Of a stretch of 9,607 nucleotides of DNA, positions 1-5,435 are shown one piece after another (position 1 is the stretch's first letter; every line of letters starts with the position of its first letter). The position numbers and the translations under genes were made by a program. The notes under the pieces are model-generated. The model was given only the letters and a program-made list of their open reading frames with translations. It was not told the DNA's origin and searched no databases. Source of the stretch: an uncultured Sphingomonadales bacterium (GTDB lineage: Bacteria; Pseudomonadota; Alphaproteobacteria; Sphingomonadales; Sphingomonadaceae); NCBI GenBank assembly GCA_903868655.1, contig CAIPWG010000097.1, positions 1-9,607 on the forward strand, read 5' to 3'.

Positions 1-1238
1 AACGCATCGCCAACCGGGTGGCCCAGAGTGTCGTTGATCACTTTGAACCGGTCAAGGTCGAGACACAGCACGGCGACCTGTTCGGTGGTGCGCGCAAGCC
101 GTTGCATGCTGCGATCAAGCGACTGACGAAAGAAAGTACGGTTTGGCAGGCTGGTCAGCGGGTCATGCAAGGCGAGATGGGTGATGCGGTCTTCGCGATC
201 CATGATGCCGGCCGACATGCGGTTGAAGCTTTCGGTCAATTGGCCGATCTCGTCGCGGTTGGGCACGACCAGCTCGGTCCTTGAGCCTTCTTCCAGTGTT
301 TGTACAGCGCGCTGCAGCGCGGCAATCGGCCTGGCAATATTGGCTGCCAATTTCAGGCTGCCCCAAACGACCATGATCAATCCCAGCAGTCCGGCCAGCA
401 CGATGCCCAATTGGATCGGTCGATATTCGGCCAGCGCGAGGCTGGTTGAATAGCGCAGCAGCAGGGCGGCCTGTGGCACGGTGCTCGGGCCAGCAAGTGG
501 CCGGGCGATGGCATAAGCGTTGCCATCGCCAAAATCGAGTGTGGCGGGTTGCCCGGCATGGGCGACAAGCGTGTCGATCGAAGGCCCGGTTTTGACCGTT
601 GGATCGGTACTGTGCCATGTGCCATCGGGCGCGCGTTGCAGGATCGAGGCTTTGATCGGAATAGCCGACAGCTTTTCGAGCCCGGCCAGTTCCTGTTTGT
701 CGAGCCGGATTGCAATCACTGTCCAGCCGATGGTCGTGGGTGCCAGAATGGGCACTGTGATCAGGCGGTAGGTGTCTTGCCCCACGGATACGACCGCGCT
801 GTGCCGGCCATCGGGCAAGGCAAACGGCAATTGGCCGACTGCGCTGCCAAGCTGATCGCGGGCCCCGATGACGCCTCCGTCGAGACCGACAACTGCGGCG
901 ACGGTGGTGCCGGTCCGCGCTTTCAGGGTGTTGAGCGCTGACAGGATCGTAGGCGCATCACCACTGGCAACGGCGGAACGAAACCCGAAATCGCGCGAGA
1001 CGACCTCGGTCGCGGTCATCAGCGAATGTTCGCGCATGTCCCAGATGCGGTCGTAGACCGTTGCACTGGTCACAAGTTCGGCGGTGACCGCGCGTTGCGC
1101 CTGTCGGCCAATGATGACTTGCGAAACAGCCAGAACGGCGATGACCCCCAGCGCAAACAGGCAGGCATATTGCACGGCCAGCCGCGTCCGCAACTTGGTG
1201 AAATGGGGCAGCGCAATGGCAGGCATCCGGCTTTTCAT
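1..1238 (-). CDS. Membrane sensor diguanylate cyclase (dCache_3-HAMP-GGDEF), C-terminus cut by window edge
   Basis: This is a membrane signalling enzyme expected to make cyclic di-GMP from GTP in the cytoplasm in response to a periplasmic signal. 412 residues are visible. A first membrane segment lies near residues 23-43. A periplasmic domain follows at about 45-270 and resembles dCache_3, with the stretch SRDFGFRSAVASGD at 81-94. A second membrane segment is near 275-295, then a HAMP linker at about 297-349 (RPIAALQRAV, DEIGQLTESFN). The GGDEF domain opens with HDPLTSLPNR and includes LDLDRFKVINDTLGH at 393-407, with D394 as the expected first metal ligand. The GGDEF/active-site loop itself and any EAL domain lie outside the window, so cyclase activity cannot be confirmed. 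The start ATG overlaps the stop of the upstream cupredoxin gene (ATGA), suggesting translational coupling. Confidence 0.93.
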   Translation of the reverse strand, partial: MKSRMPAIALPHFTKLRTRLAVQYACLFALGVIAVLAVSQVIIGRQAQRAVTAELVTSATVYDRIWDMREHSLMTATEVVSRDFGFRSAVASGDAPTILSALNTLKARTGTTVAAVVGLDGGVIGARDQLGSAVGQLPFALPDGRHSAVVSVGQDTYRLITVPILAPTTIGWTVIAIRLDKQELAGLEKLSAIPIKASILQRAPDGTWHSTDPTVKTGPSIDTLVAHAGQPATLDFGDGNAYAIARPLAGPSTVPQAALLLRYSTSLALAEYRPIQLGIVLAGLLGLIMVVWGSLKLAANIARPIAALQRAVQTLEEGSRTELVVPNRDEIGQLTESFNRMSAGIMDREDRITHLALHDPLTSLPNRTFFRQSLDRSMQRLARTTEQVAVLCLDLDRFKVINDTLGHPVGDA

Positions 1239-1834
1239 GGCGCGGCCACCGTCAGGTTGAACGTGCGTCCATTGATGTCGATCGGCCGTGTGATCGTGTT
1301 GGCGGGCGCGCGCAGGGCAGGGTTCCAGATGTGCAGCAGGCCGTGTCCGGCGGGGACATTGGGAATGTTCACCCGCCCTGAACTGTCGGTGATCGCGGTA
1401 AACGGCGATGCCGTGACAAAGACATACCCGCTCATCGAATCATGGATGTTGCAGCCAAGGGCGACCACGCCGGGTTTGTCGAAATGCACTGATTTTGTTT
1501 CATCACGACCGTACAACTTCAATTCGAACTTGTGGGGTTGTGAAAACGAAAAGACGTGGTGGCGAACCTGATCCTTGTTGGGGAACAACACGTCGGCGCC
1601 GACCGGGACGATCAGAATGTGCGGATCAAAGCTGATGTTGCGTTGCGCCATCACATAAGGGCCACGCACAGCAGGCTTGGCAGCGCCCGGCATTTCGACC
1701 GACACGACCGTGTTTGCCAACGGTTGGCCGTTTGCCCCCGTTAGCAGTATGTTTACCTCGCTCGCCCATGCCGGGTTAGCCATGGCCGCGAGGGTTAAAA
1801 CTGACAAAAATCGAATGATTCTAATCGTGTCCAT
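1235..1834 (-). CDS. MauL-like periplasmic cupredoxin (annotated in the family as methylamine utilization protein)
   Basis: A 199-residue exported protein with a likely type 1 copper site. Residues 1-24 form a signal peptide with a cleavage site after PAWA. The mature protein begins with a small beta domain (EVNILLTGANGQPLANTVV) like carboxypeptidase-regulatory folds. The cupredoxin part follows at about 60-140. Candidate copper ligands are H92 or H93 in NKDQVRHHVF, then C128, H131 and M134 in GCNIHDSM, the plastocyanin/azurin pattern. The end (TDSSGRVNIPNVPAG) again resembles a carboxypeptidase-regulatory strand pair. The family name comes from mau operons, but no methylamine dehydrogenase gene is present here, so that role is unlikely. 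AAAGG precedes the ATG at a good distance. The gene is first in a pair with the cyclase, so it may bind copper or pass a redox signal to the dCache domain; this is inference. Confidence 0.85.
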   Translation of the reverse strand: MDTIRIIRFLSVLTLAAMANPAWASEVNILLTGANGQPLANTVVSVEMPGAAKPAVRGPYVMAQRNISFDPHILIVPVGADVLFPNKDQVRHHVFSFSQPHKFELKLYGRDETKSVHFDKPGVVALGCNIHDSMSGYVFVTASPFTAITDSSGRVNIPNVPAGHGLLHIWNPALRAPANTITRPIDINGRTFNLTVAAP

Positions 1835-1935
1835 GGCCTTACCTTTATCTTACAATCAATAAAAATAGGTAAAGAATTACTTTAGTTATTTTTAAGTATT
1901 AGTCATTAGGCCACGCTGAGGCCGAGGCGAGAACC
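1835..1935. promoter_or_regulatory. Divergent AT-rich intergenic region with a 35-nt interrupted inverted repeat (1860-1894)
   Basis: This is the only strongly AT-rich stretch of the left half. It separates the divergent cupredoxin-cyclase and DUF3034-globin pairs and must carry promoters for both. At 1860-1894 the arms TAAAAATAGGTAAAG and CTTTAGTTATTTTTA are reverse complements at 13 of 15 positions around the loop AATTA. The central position suits an operator seen by a dimeric regulator acting on both pairs. AT-rich sequence yields such dyads more easily by chance, and no -35/-10 pair stands out, so the role is tentative. GAGG at about 1924-1928 serves as ribosome binding site for the rightward gene. 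Confidence 0.5.
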
Positions 1936-2814
1936 ATGCAAATCCGAACATTTGCGATTGCTGTATTCGCGTTGCCCGCACTTTTTTGCAGTGCGGCCAA
2001 TGCCGATGAATATCGGCAGGATGGCAAACTCCTCCTGACGGGTGGGGTATCCAGCGTCGATGGCGCGGCGGGCGGTGGCCTGGCCAATTGGGCAGTGATC
2101 GGCGGCAACGAGACCGAAGATGGCATCGGGGCCAGCGCCCATGGCACCTTCGTGGCGTTGCCCGATTTCAATCTTGCCGCGGCCGGCTTTGTTATTGGCT
2201 GGCATGACCGCGTTGAGGTGTCTTACACCCATCAGCGGTTCGATACGCGCGCGGCCGGTGCTGCGTTGGGGCTGGGGCAGGGCTTTGTATTTTCGCAGGA
2301 TATCGTCGGGGCGAAAGTAAAGCTGATCGGTGATGCGGTTTGGGATCAGCGATCGATGCTGCCGCAAATTGCGGTCGGCGTACAATCCGGCCATGCCGAC
2401 CGAACCGCCATTATCAAGGCAATTGGCGGGCGGCAGGCCAACGGCACCGATTTCTATGTCTCGGCAACCAAAGTTGTTTTGTCGCAAAGTCTGGTGCTGG
2501 ATGGCACAGTGCGGTGGACCAAAGCCAACCAGTTTGGCCTGCTCGGGTATGGTGGCGATGCAGACAACCATCGCACAGCCCAATTTGAAGGGTCGGCGGG
2601 GATGCTGGTCACGGCCAATTTGCTGGTCGGCGCCGAATACCGCACGAAGCCGAATAATTTGAAATTTGCCTATGAAAGCGACAGTTATGACTTGTTCGCG
2701 GCCCTTGCTGTAGGGCACCATGTAGCCGTGACCGCGGCATGGGTGGATCTGGGCCCAATCGCCACATATGCCCATCAACGCGGGATATTTGCCTCCCTTC
2801 AGGGAAGCTTCTGA
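1936..2814 (+). CDS. DUF3034 family protein, predicted outer-membrane beta-barrel
   Basis: A 292-residue exported protein that I recognise as DUF3034, a proteobacterial family without known biochemical role. Residues 1-23 are a signal peptide with cleavage after CSAANA. The mature part opens with the family signature GKLLLTGGVSSVDGAAGGGL (31-50). Later family-like blocks are RVEVSYTHQRFDT, ALGLGQGFVFSQDIVGAKVK, TKANQFGLLGYGGD and VGAEYRTKPNNLKFA. Alternating polar and hydrophobic residues throughout and a C-terminal phenylalanine (SLQGSF) fit an outer-membrane barrel assembled by BAM. It starts at ATG 1936 behind GAGGCGAG. The globin gene begins 13 nt after its stop, so the two are almost surely one transcript. 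The divergent cupredoxin-cyclase pair suggests a shared envelope function. Family assignment is firm; topology and function are inferred. Confidence 0.88.
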   Translation: MQIRTFAIAVFALPALFCSAANADEYRQDGKLLLTGGVSSVDGAAGGGLANWAVIGGNETEDGIGASAHGTFVALPDFNLAAAGFVIGWHDRVEVSYTHQRFDTRAAGAALGLGQGFVFSQDIVGAKVKLIGDAVWDQRSMLPQIAVGVQSGHADRTAIIKAIGGRQANGTDFYVSATKVVLSQSLVLDGTVRWTKANQFGLLGYGGDADNHRTAQFEGSAGMLVTANLLVGAEYRTKPNNLKFAYESDSYDLFAALAVGHHVAVTAAWVDLGPIATYAHQRGIFASLQGSF

Positions 2815-2827
2815 TTGCGAGAGTGTG

Positions 2828-3322
2828 ATGCTGATTTTTGTCATGTCCTCTGCACTGGCTGCTGGCCTGCCAACACCTCCGGGTGAAATGCCGGTAACAC
2901 CGTATACGCAGGCTGATGCCAACGCGGGCGCGGTGCCGTTTCATGGTGATGCGATGTGGCGGGCGTTTCATGGCGCCGAAGGTGTTGCGCGGGTGGTCGA
3001 TACGACCATCGATCGCAGCGTTGCCGACAAACGGATTTCGGACATATTCAAGGGCCAGGACATTGTCCGCCTACGGCGTCTGCTGCGCGAACAGTTTTGC
3101 TACATCCTGAACGGTGGTTGTGCTTACTCTGGCCGCACCATGGCCGAAGCGCACAAGAACATGGGTATTCAGACAGCAGACTTTTCAGCACTGGTCGAAC
3201 ATCTGCAGGCCGCGATGCGCGCCGAACATGTCGATTTTCGCGCGCAGAACCGCCTTTTGGCCAAGCTTGCGCCGATGAAGCCCGATGTTCAGAAACGCTT
3301 CAAGGCCGCACGGCCGCTGTAG
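2828..3322 (+). CDS. Group 1 truncated hemoglobin, probably exported
   Basis: A heme-binding truncated globin (TrHb1) of 164 residues that may bind O2 or NO, or serve in redox or sensing. The globin domain covers about 42-155: GAEGVARVVDTTIDR (A/B helices), then the E-F region with QFCYILNGGCAYSGRTM (89-105) and the proximal heme ligand H109 in EAHKNMGI. Aligned by eye with cyanobacterial GlbN, the B10 tyrosine is replaced by isoleucine (I61), so the distal pocket is atypical. C91 and C98 flank the NGG turn. Residues 1-13 (LIFVMSSALAAG) look like a short signal peptide or membrane-proximal leader, which fits envelope neighbours, but the n-region lacks a positive charge. I chose ATG 2828 for its GAGAG site and 13-nt gap. 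ATG 2768 in the same frame would overlap the DUF3034 gene and is less likely. GTG 2825 is also possible. Confidence 0.85.
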   Translation: MLIFVMSSALAAGLPTPPGEMPVTPYTQADANAGAVPFHGDAMWRAFHGAEGVARVVDTTIDRSVADKRISDIFKGQDIVRLRRLLREQFCYILNGGCAYSGRTMAEAHKNMGIQTADFSALVEHLQAAMRAEHVDFRAQNRLLAKLAPMKPDVQKRFKAARPL

Positions 3323-3346
3323 CATTCTGTTCCCAGCGTGTTGCGC

Positions 3347-3367
3347 GGCGTGGGCACAGCCCACGTC
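3347..3367 (+). other. GC-rich hairpin downstream of the globin gene
   Basis: CGTGGGC (3349-3355) and GCCCACG (3359-3365) form a perfect 7-bp stem around the triplet ACA. It extends to nine pairs in RNA by one G-U and one G-C pair. It lies 25 nt after the globin stop and could end or attenuate the DUF3034-globin transcript. The following TCCTCTTC is not a real T-tract, so a classical intrinsic terminator is doubtful. Confidence 0.35.
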
Positions 3368-3433
3368 CTCTTCGGGGCTGGGCCCAAAGCCGTGGCGTTG
3401 CGGAATGTGTCCACGCCGCCTATGGGCGTCGTG

Positions 3434-3754
3434 ATGGCAAACACCCACAAGTTGAGCGGCACCGTTGAAGTCGATGGGGCCCATTATGATTGGGAACTCC
3501 GGCGAGAGCCTCAATGGGGTGAATCCGAAGGCTGGAAAGGCATGACCGTGGCGCTGCTGCAAAAAGATGCGCAGCGCGAAGCCGTTCTTGAATTTCCGCC
3601 ACCCAAACGGTTGATGAAGGGATTGCAAAGGGGGCGTTTGCAGGTCAGCGACGCCGTGGTGTCACGCGGAATTCGCGCAGCACTGCTGGCCGGGTGGGAG
3701 CCTGAGTCGCGTGGCAAGCCGATGGTTTTCGTCGTCGATGCAGATGGCAATTAG
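3434..3754 (+). CDS. Conserved-looking small hypothetical protein, 106 aa
   Basis: I do not recognise a named family. The likely product is a 106-residue soluble cytoplasmic protein with no signal peptide or membrane segment. It starts MANTHKLSGTVEVDGAHYDW, carries tryptophan-rich stretches (WELRREPQW, WKGMTVAL) and a proline-basic turn (EFPPPKR), and ends in GKPMVFVVDADGN. The pattern suggests a small mostly beta domain. I chose ATG 3434 because the sequence becomes protein-like there. The same frame stays open upstream to 3338 with starts at 3422 and 3431, but the residues before 3434 look like noise and include the hairpin. No strong ribosome binding site settles the start. The stop TAG is followed immediately by a GTG that can begin the next gene, so the two are probably cotranscribed. 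Confidence 0.65.
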   Translation: MANTHKLSGTVEVDGAHYDWELRREPQWGESEGWKGMTVALLQKDAQREAVLEFPPPKRLMKGLQRGRLQVSDAVVSRGIRAALLAGWEPESRGKPMVFVVDADGN

Positions 3755-4123
3755 GTGACTGTCACGAAAGGATCATCAGCCTTGTGGGACAGTGACCAGG
3801 TTCGCCTGTGGCTTGAAAGCCGCATCGCTGCGGCCCGGCTGGACCAGGCCGCAGCAGACCAGCAGGGCTATGCGGCGCAGGACGACTATGACAAGGCTGC
3901 GGCTGAAGAATGGGTCTGCCGAGCCATGAAAAATGCGCTGTGCATCGCCAGCCAGACTGCTTTTGCCGATCGTTTGAAAGCATTGCTGGGTCAGGACGAT
4001 TTTCCGATCACCGGCATATACGATGATCGCCGATTTGAACGCCACGTTCGCACCAATTTGCGCAAACTCGTCAAGATGGCCAAGGCCAATCTCGGTTTCG
4101 AGAATACGCTGCATTATCAATAA
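3755..4123 (+). CDS. Hypothetical alpha-helical small protein, up to 122 aa
   Basis: I do not recognise this gene. The product is hydrophilic, without signal peptide or membrane segments, and is rich in alanine, glutamine and charged residues. It shows a likely helical stretch over about 15-60 (RIAAARLDQAAADQQGYAAQ) and a basic end (RRFERHVRTNLRKLVKMAK). Two starts are possible. GTG 3755 directly abuts the stop of the preceding gene but lacks a visible ribosome binding site. TTG 3782 has AAGGA at 3768-3772, 9 nt before it, and would give 113 residues. The sequence DQVRLWLESRIAAA looks protein-like just after the TTG. The gene ends 18 nt before the convergent end of the RoxA-type gene. It could be a nucleic-acid-associated or structural accessory protein, but nothing in the sequence decides this. 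Confidence 0.6.
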   Translation: MTVTKGSSALWDSDQVRLWLESRIAAARLDQAAADQQGYAAQDDYDKAAAEEWVCRAMKNALCIASQTAFADRLKALLGQDDFPITGIYDDRRFERHVRTNLRKLVKMAKANLGFENTLHYQ

Positions 4124-4141
4124 GATTTATACGTATTTTGA

Positions 4142-5278
4142 TCAGTCGTCGTCGATAAAGGCCAAGCTGCCCTGATCGATCAGGGCGGCGATTACGGTGT
4201 GGGTTTCGGCTGATGCCGCCACCTTCGGATCGAGCGTGATTTCGCTGCTTGCGCAAAGCTGTTCAGCCAGCGCGCTTTCGCAATCAAACCGCTTTCCATC
4301 GACAAACAGCCAATGGCATTGTGGTTGCCGCATAAAGACAAAGCGGCTGGCCGGGTTGCGCGCCAGTGTCATGCCGTTGGCCAGATTGGCGCGCACAGTC
4401 GCTGCGCCGATCGGTGTATCGGGTCGCCAATCACCATCGTATTTGGGCATGGAGTTGTGCGCGCCAAACCAGCGGGCAAACGCCTCGCGGTCAGCCAGCG
4501 CCTGGGTAACCAATCCATGCAACCGTGCGATTGCTGCAGGCGTGATTTCACCAGGGCATGCCTGCCGCTCCAGATCGGGATCGACATAGCGATCTTCTTC
4601 CACCATGCGTTCGGCCAGGTCTTCGCACCAGCCGTCGACCAGTTCGGCACGCGATGGCGCCCGAAAACCGATCGAATAGGTCATGCAATCGTCGCCAACG
4701 GCCACGCCTTCGTGCGCGTAGCGCGGCGGAACGTAAAGAATATCGCCGGGCCCCAGCACCCATTCGTCGCTTGCTTCAAAGTCAGCGATCAGCCGCAGAT
4801 CCGGATGCGGCAGCAAGGGCGTCTGGGCATCGCACAAAGGTCCGACGCGCCAGCGCCTTTGACCAAGGCCCTGCACCAGAAACACATCATATTGATCGTA
4901 ATGTGACCCCACGCCGCCGCCCGCGCTGGCATAGCTGACCATTACATCGTCAATCCGCCAGTCTGGCACAAAGCGGAATGGTTGAAGCAGCGCCGCCACA
5001 TCAGGCACATAGTGATCGACCGCTTGCACCAGCAGTGTCCATGGCCCTGCTGCCAGTTCGGCAAAGCGATTTTCGGCAAAAGGCCCACTCTCCATCTGCC
5101 GTTGCGCACCATCGCCAATCACCAGGCGCGATTCGACATCGTCATCGCAGGCAAGTCCGGCCAGTTCATCGGGTTCGAGCGGATTGTGCCACGATGCCCA
5201 GGGATTGGGGATCAACAGCGGGCGTTTTTGCCAGTGGTGACGAAGGAAATGGTCGATATCGAAATGGGCGAATTGCAT
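4142..5278 (-). CDS. roxA: JmjC/cupin ribosomal oxygenase, RoxA (YcfD) type: ribosomal protein L16 arginine 3-hydroxylase
   Basis: An Fe(II)- and 2-oxoglutarate-dependent oxygenase of 378 residues, close to the 373 of E. coli YcfD, which hydroxylates an arginine of ribosomal protein L16. Family blocks are HWQKRPLLIP (15-24), SRLVIGDG (50-57), WTLLVQAVDHY (80-90), FVPDWRIDDVMVSYA (103-117) and GPGDILYVPPRYAHEGVAV. The iron triad reads H126 and D128 (GSHYDQYDVF) with H189 (YAHEG); R141 or R142 in GQRRWRVG should bind 2-oxoglutarate. The C-terminal part (about 205-378) corresponds to the dimerisation and winged-helix region of the family. ATG 5278 is chosen because it aligns with the YcfD start; GAGCG precedes it. 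The frame is open upstream to 5677, but that stretch crosses the Fur-box region and the divergent porin gene and is not part of the protein. Confidence 0.92.
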   Translation of the reverse strand: MQFAHFDIDHFLRHHWQKRPLLIPNPWASWHNPLEPDELAGLACDDDVESRLVIGDGAQRQMESGPFAENRFAELAAGPWTLLVQAVDHYVPDVAALLQPFRFVPDWRIDDVMVSYASAGGGVGSHYDQYDVFLVQGLGQRRWRVGPLCDAQTPLLPHPDLRLIADFEASDEWVLGPGDILYVPPRYAHEGVAVGDDCMTYSIGFRAPSRAELVDGWCEDLAERMVEEDRYVDPDLERQACPGEITPAAIARLHGLVTQALADREAFARWFGAHNSMPKYDGDWRPDTPIGAATVRANLANGMTLARNPASRFVFMRQPQCHWLFVDGKRFDCESALAEQLCASSEITLDPKVAASAETHTVIAALIDQGSLAFIDDD

Positions 5279-5356
5279 CGCACGCTCATGCGCCGGCCGG
5301 ATTGCGGTGTCAAAGCCGGGAATCTCGGCGGCTCTTGCCAGAACGAAGGTATGATC

Positions 5357-5409
5357 TTGCGAATCATTCGCAATAATCATTGCAAATAAGAATGAGTCGC
5401 AATAATTGC
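5357..5409 (+). promoter_or_regulatory. Fur box cluster upstream of the porin-propeller-EfeB operon
   Basis: TTGCGAATCATTCGCAA (5357-5373) is a perfect 8-1-8 palindrome. Its 15-nt core TGCGAAT-C-ATTCGCA has the 7-1-7 geometry of Fur operators. Two further dyads follow: GCAATAATCATTGC (5370-5383, 5-4-5) overlaps the first, and GCAATAATTGC (5399-5409, 5-1-5) lies further on. TCGCAATAAT occurs twice (5368-5377 and 5397-5406). The cluster ends 26 nt before the porin ATG, a position where bound Fur would block the promoter under iron sufficiency. The divergent roxA start is 79 nt from the first palindrome, so it might be affected too. No clear -35/-10 could be fixed. Iron control agrees with EfeB in the operon. 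Confidence 0.78.
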
Positions 5410-5426
5410 CTTGTGGAGTTTCTGAT

Positions 5427-5431
5427 GAGGG
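5427..5431 (+). promoter_or_regulatory. Ribosome binding site that favours the porin start at 5436
   Basis: GAGGG sits 4 nt before ATG 5436, a short but usable distance. The rival ATG 5490 has GAGGG at 5473-5477, which is 12 nt away and rather far, yet it would give a more ordinary 25-codon-class signal peptide. A TTG at 5406 inside the operator cluster is a poor candidate. Confidence 0.5.
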
Positions 5432-5435
5432 TACC

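Noticed and set aside
1026..1571. A 181-codon plus-strand frame across the cyclase/cupredoxin junction
   Set aside because: It is antisense to both the cyclase N-terminus and the copper-site region of the cupredoxin and shows no family features.
1906..2922. A 338-codon open frame on the minus strand opposite DUF3034 and the globin start
   Set aside because: Its residues follow no recognisable family, it lies exactly antisense to a well supported signal-peptide protein, and long antisense frames are common in GC-rich DNA.
5380..5408. A possible promoter with TTGCAA (5380-5385) and TAATTG (5403-5408), 17 nt apart
   Set aside because: The hexamers match the consensus only partly and lie in an AT-rich operator where similar pairs occur by chance; left out as a separate feature.
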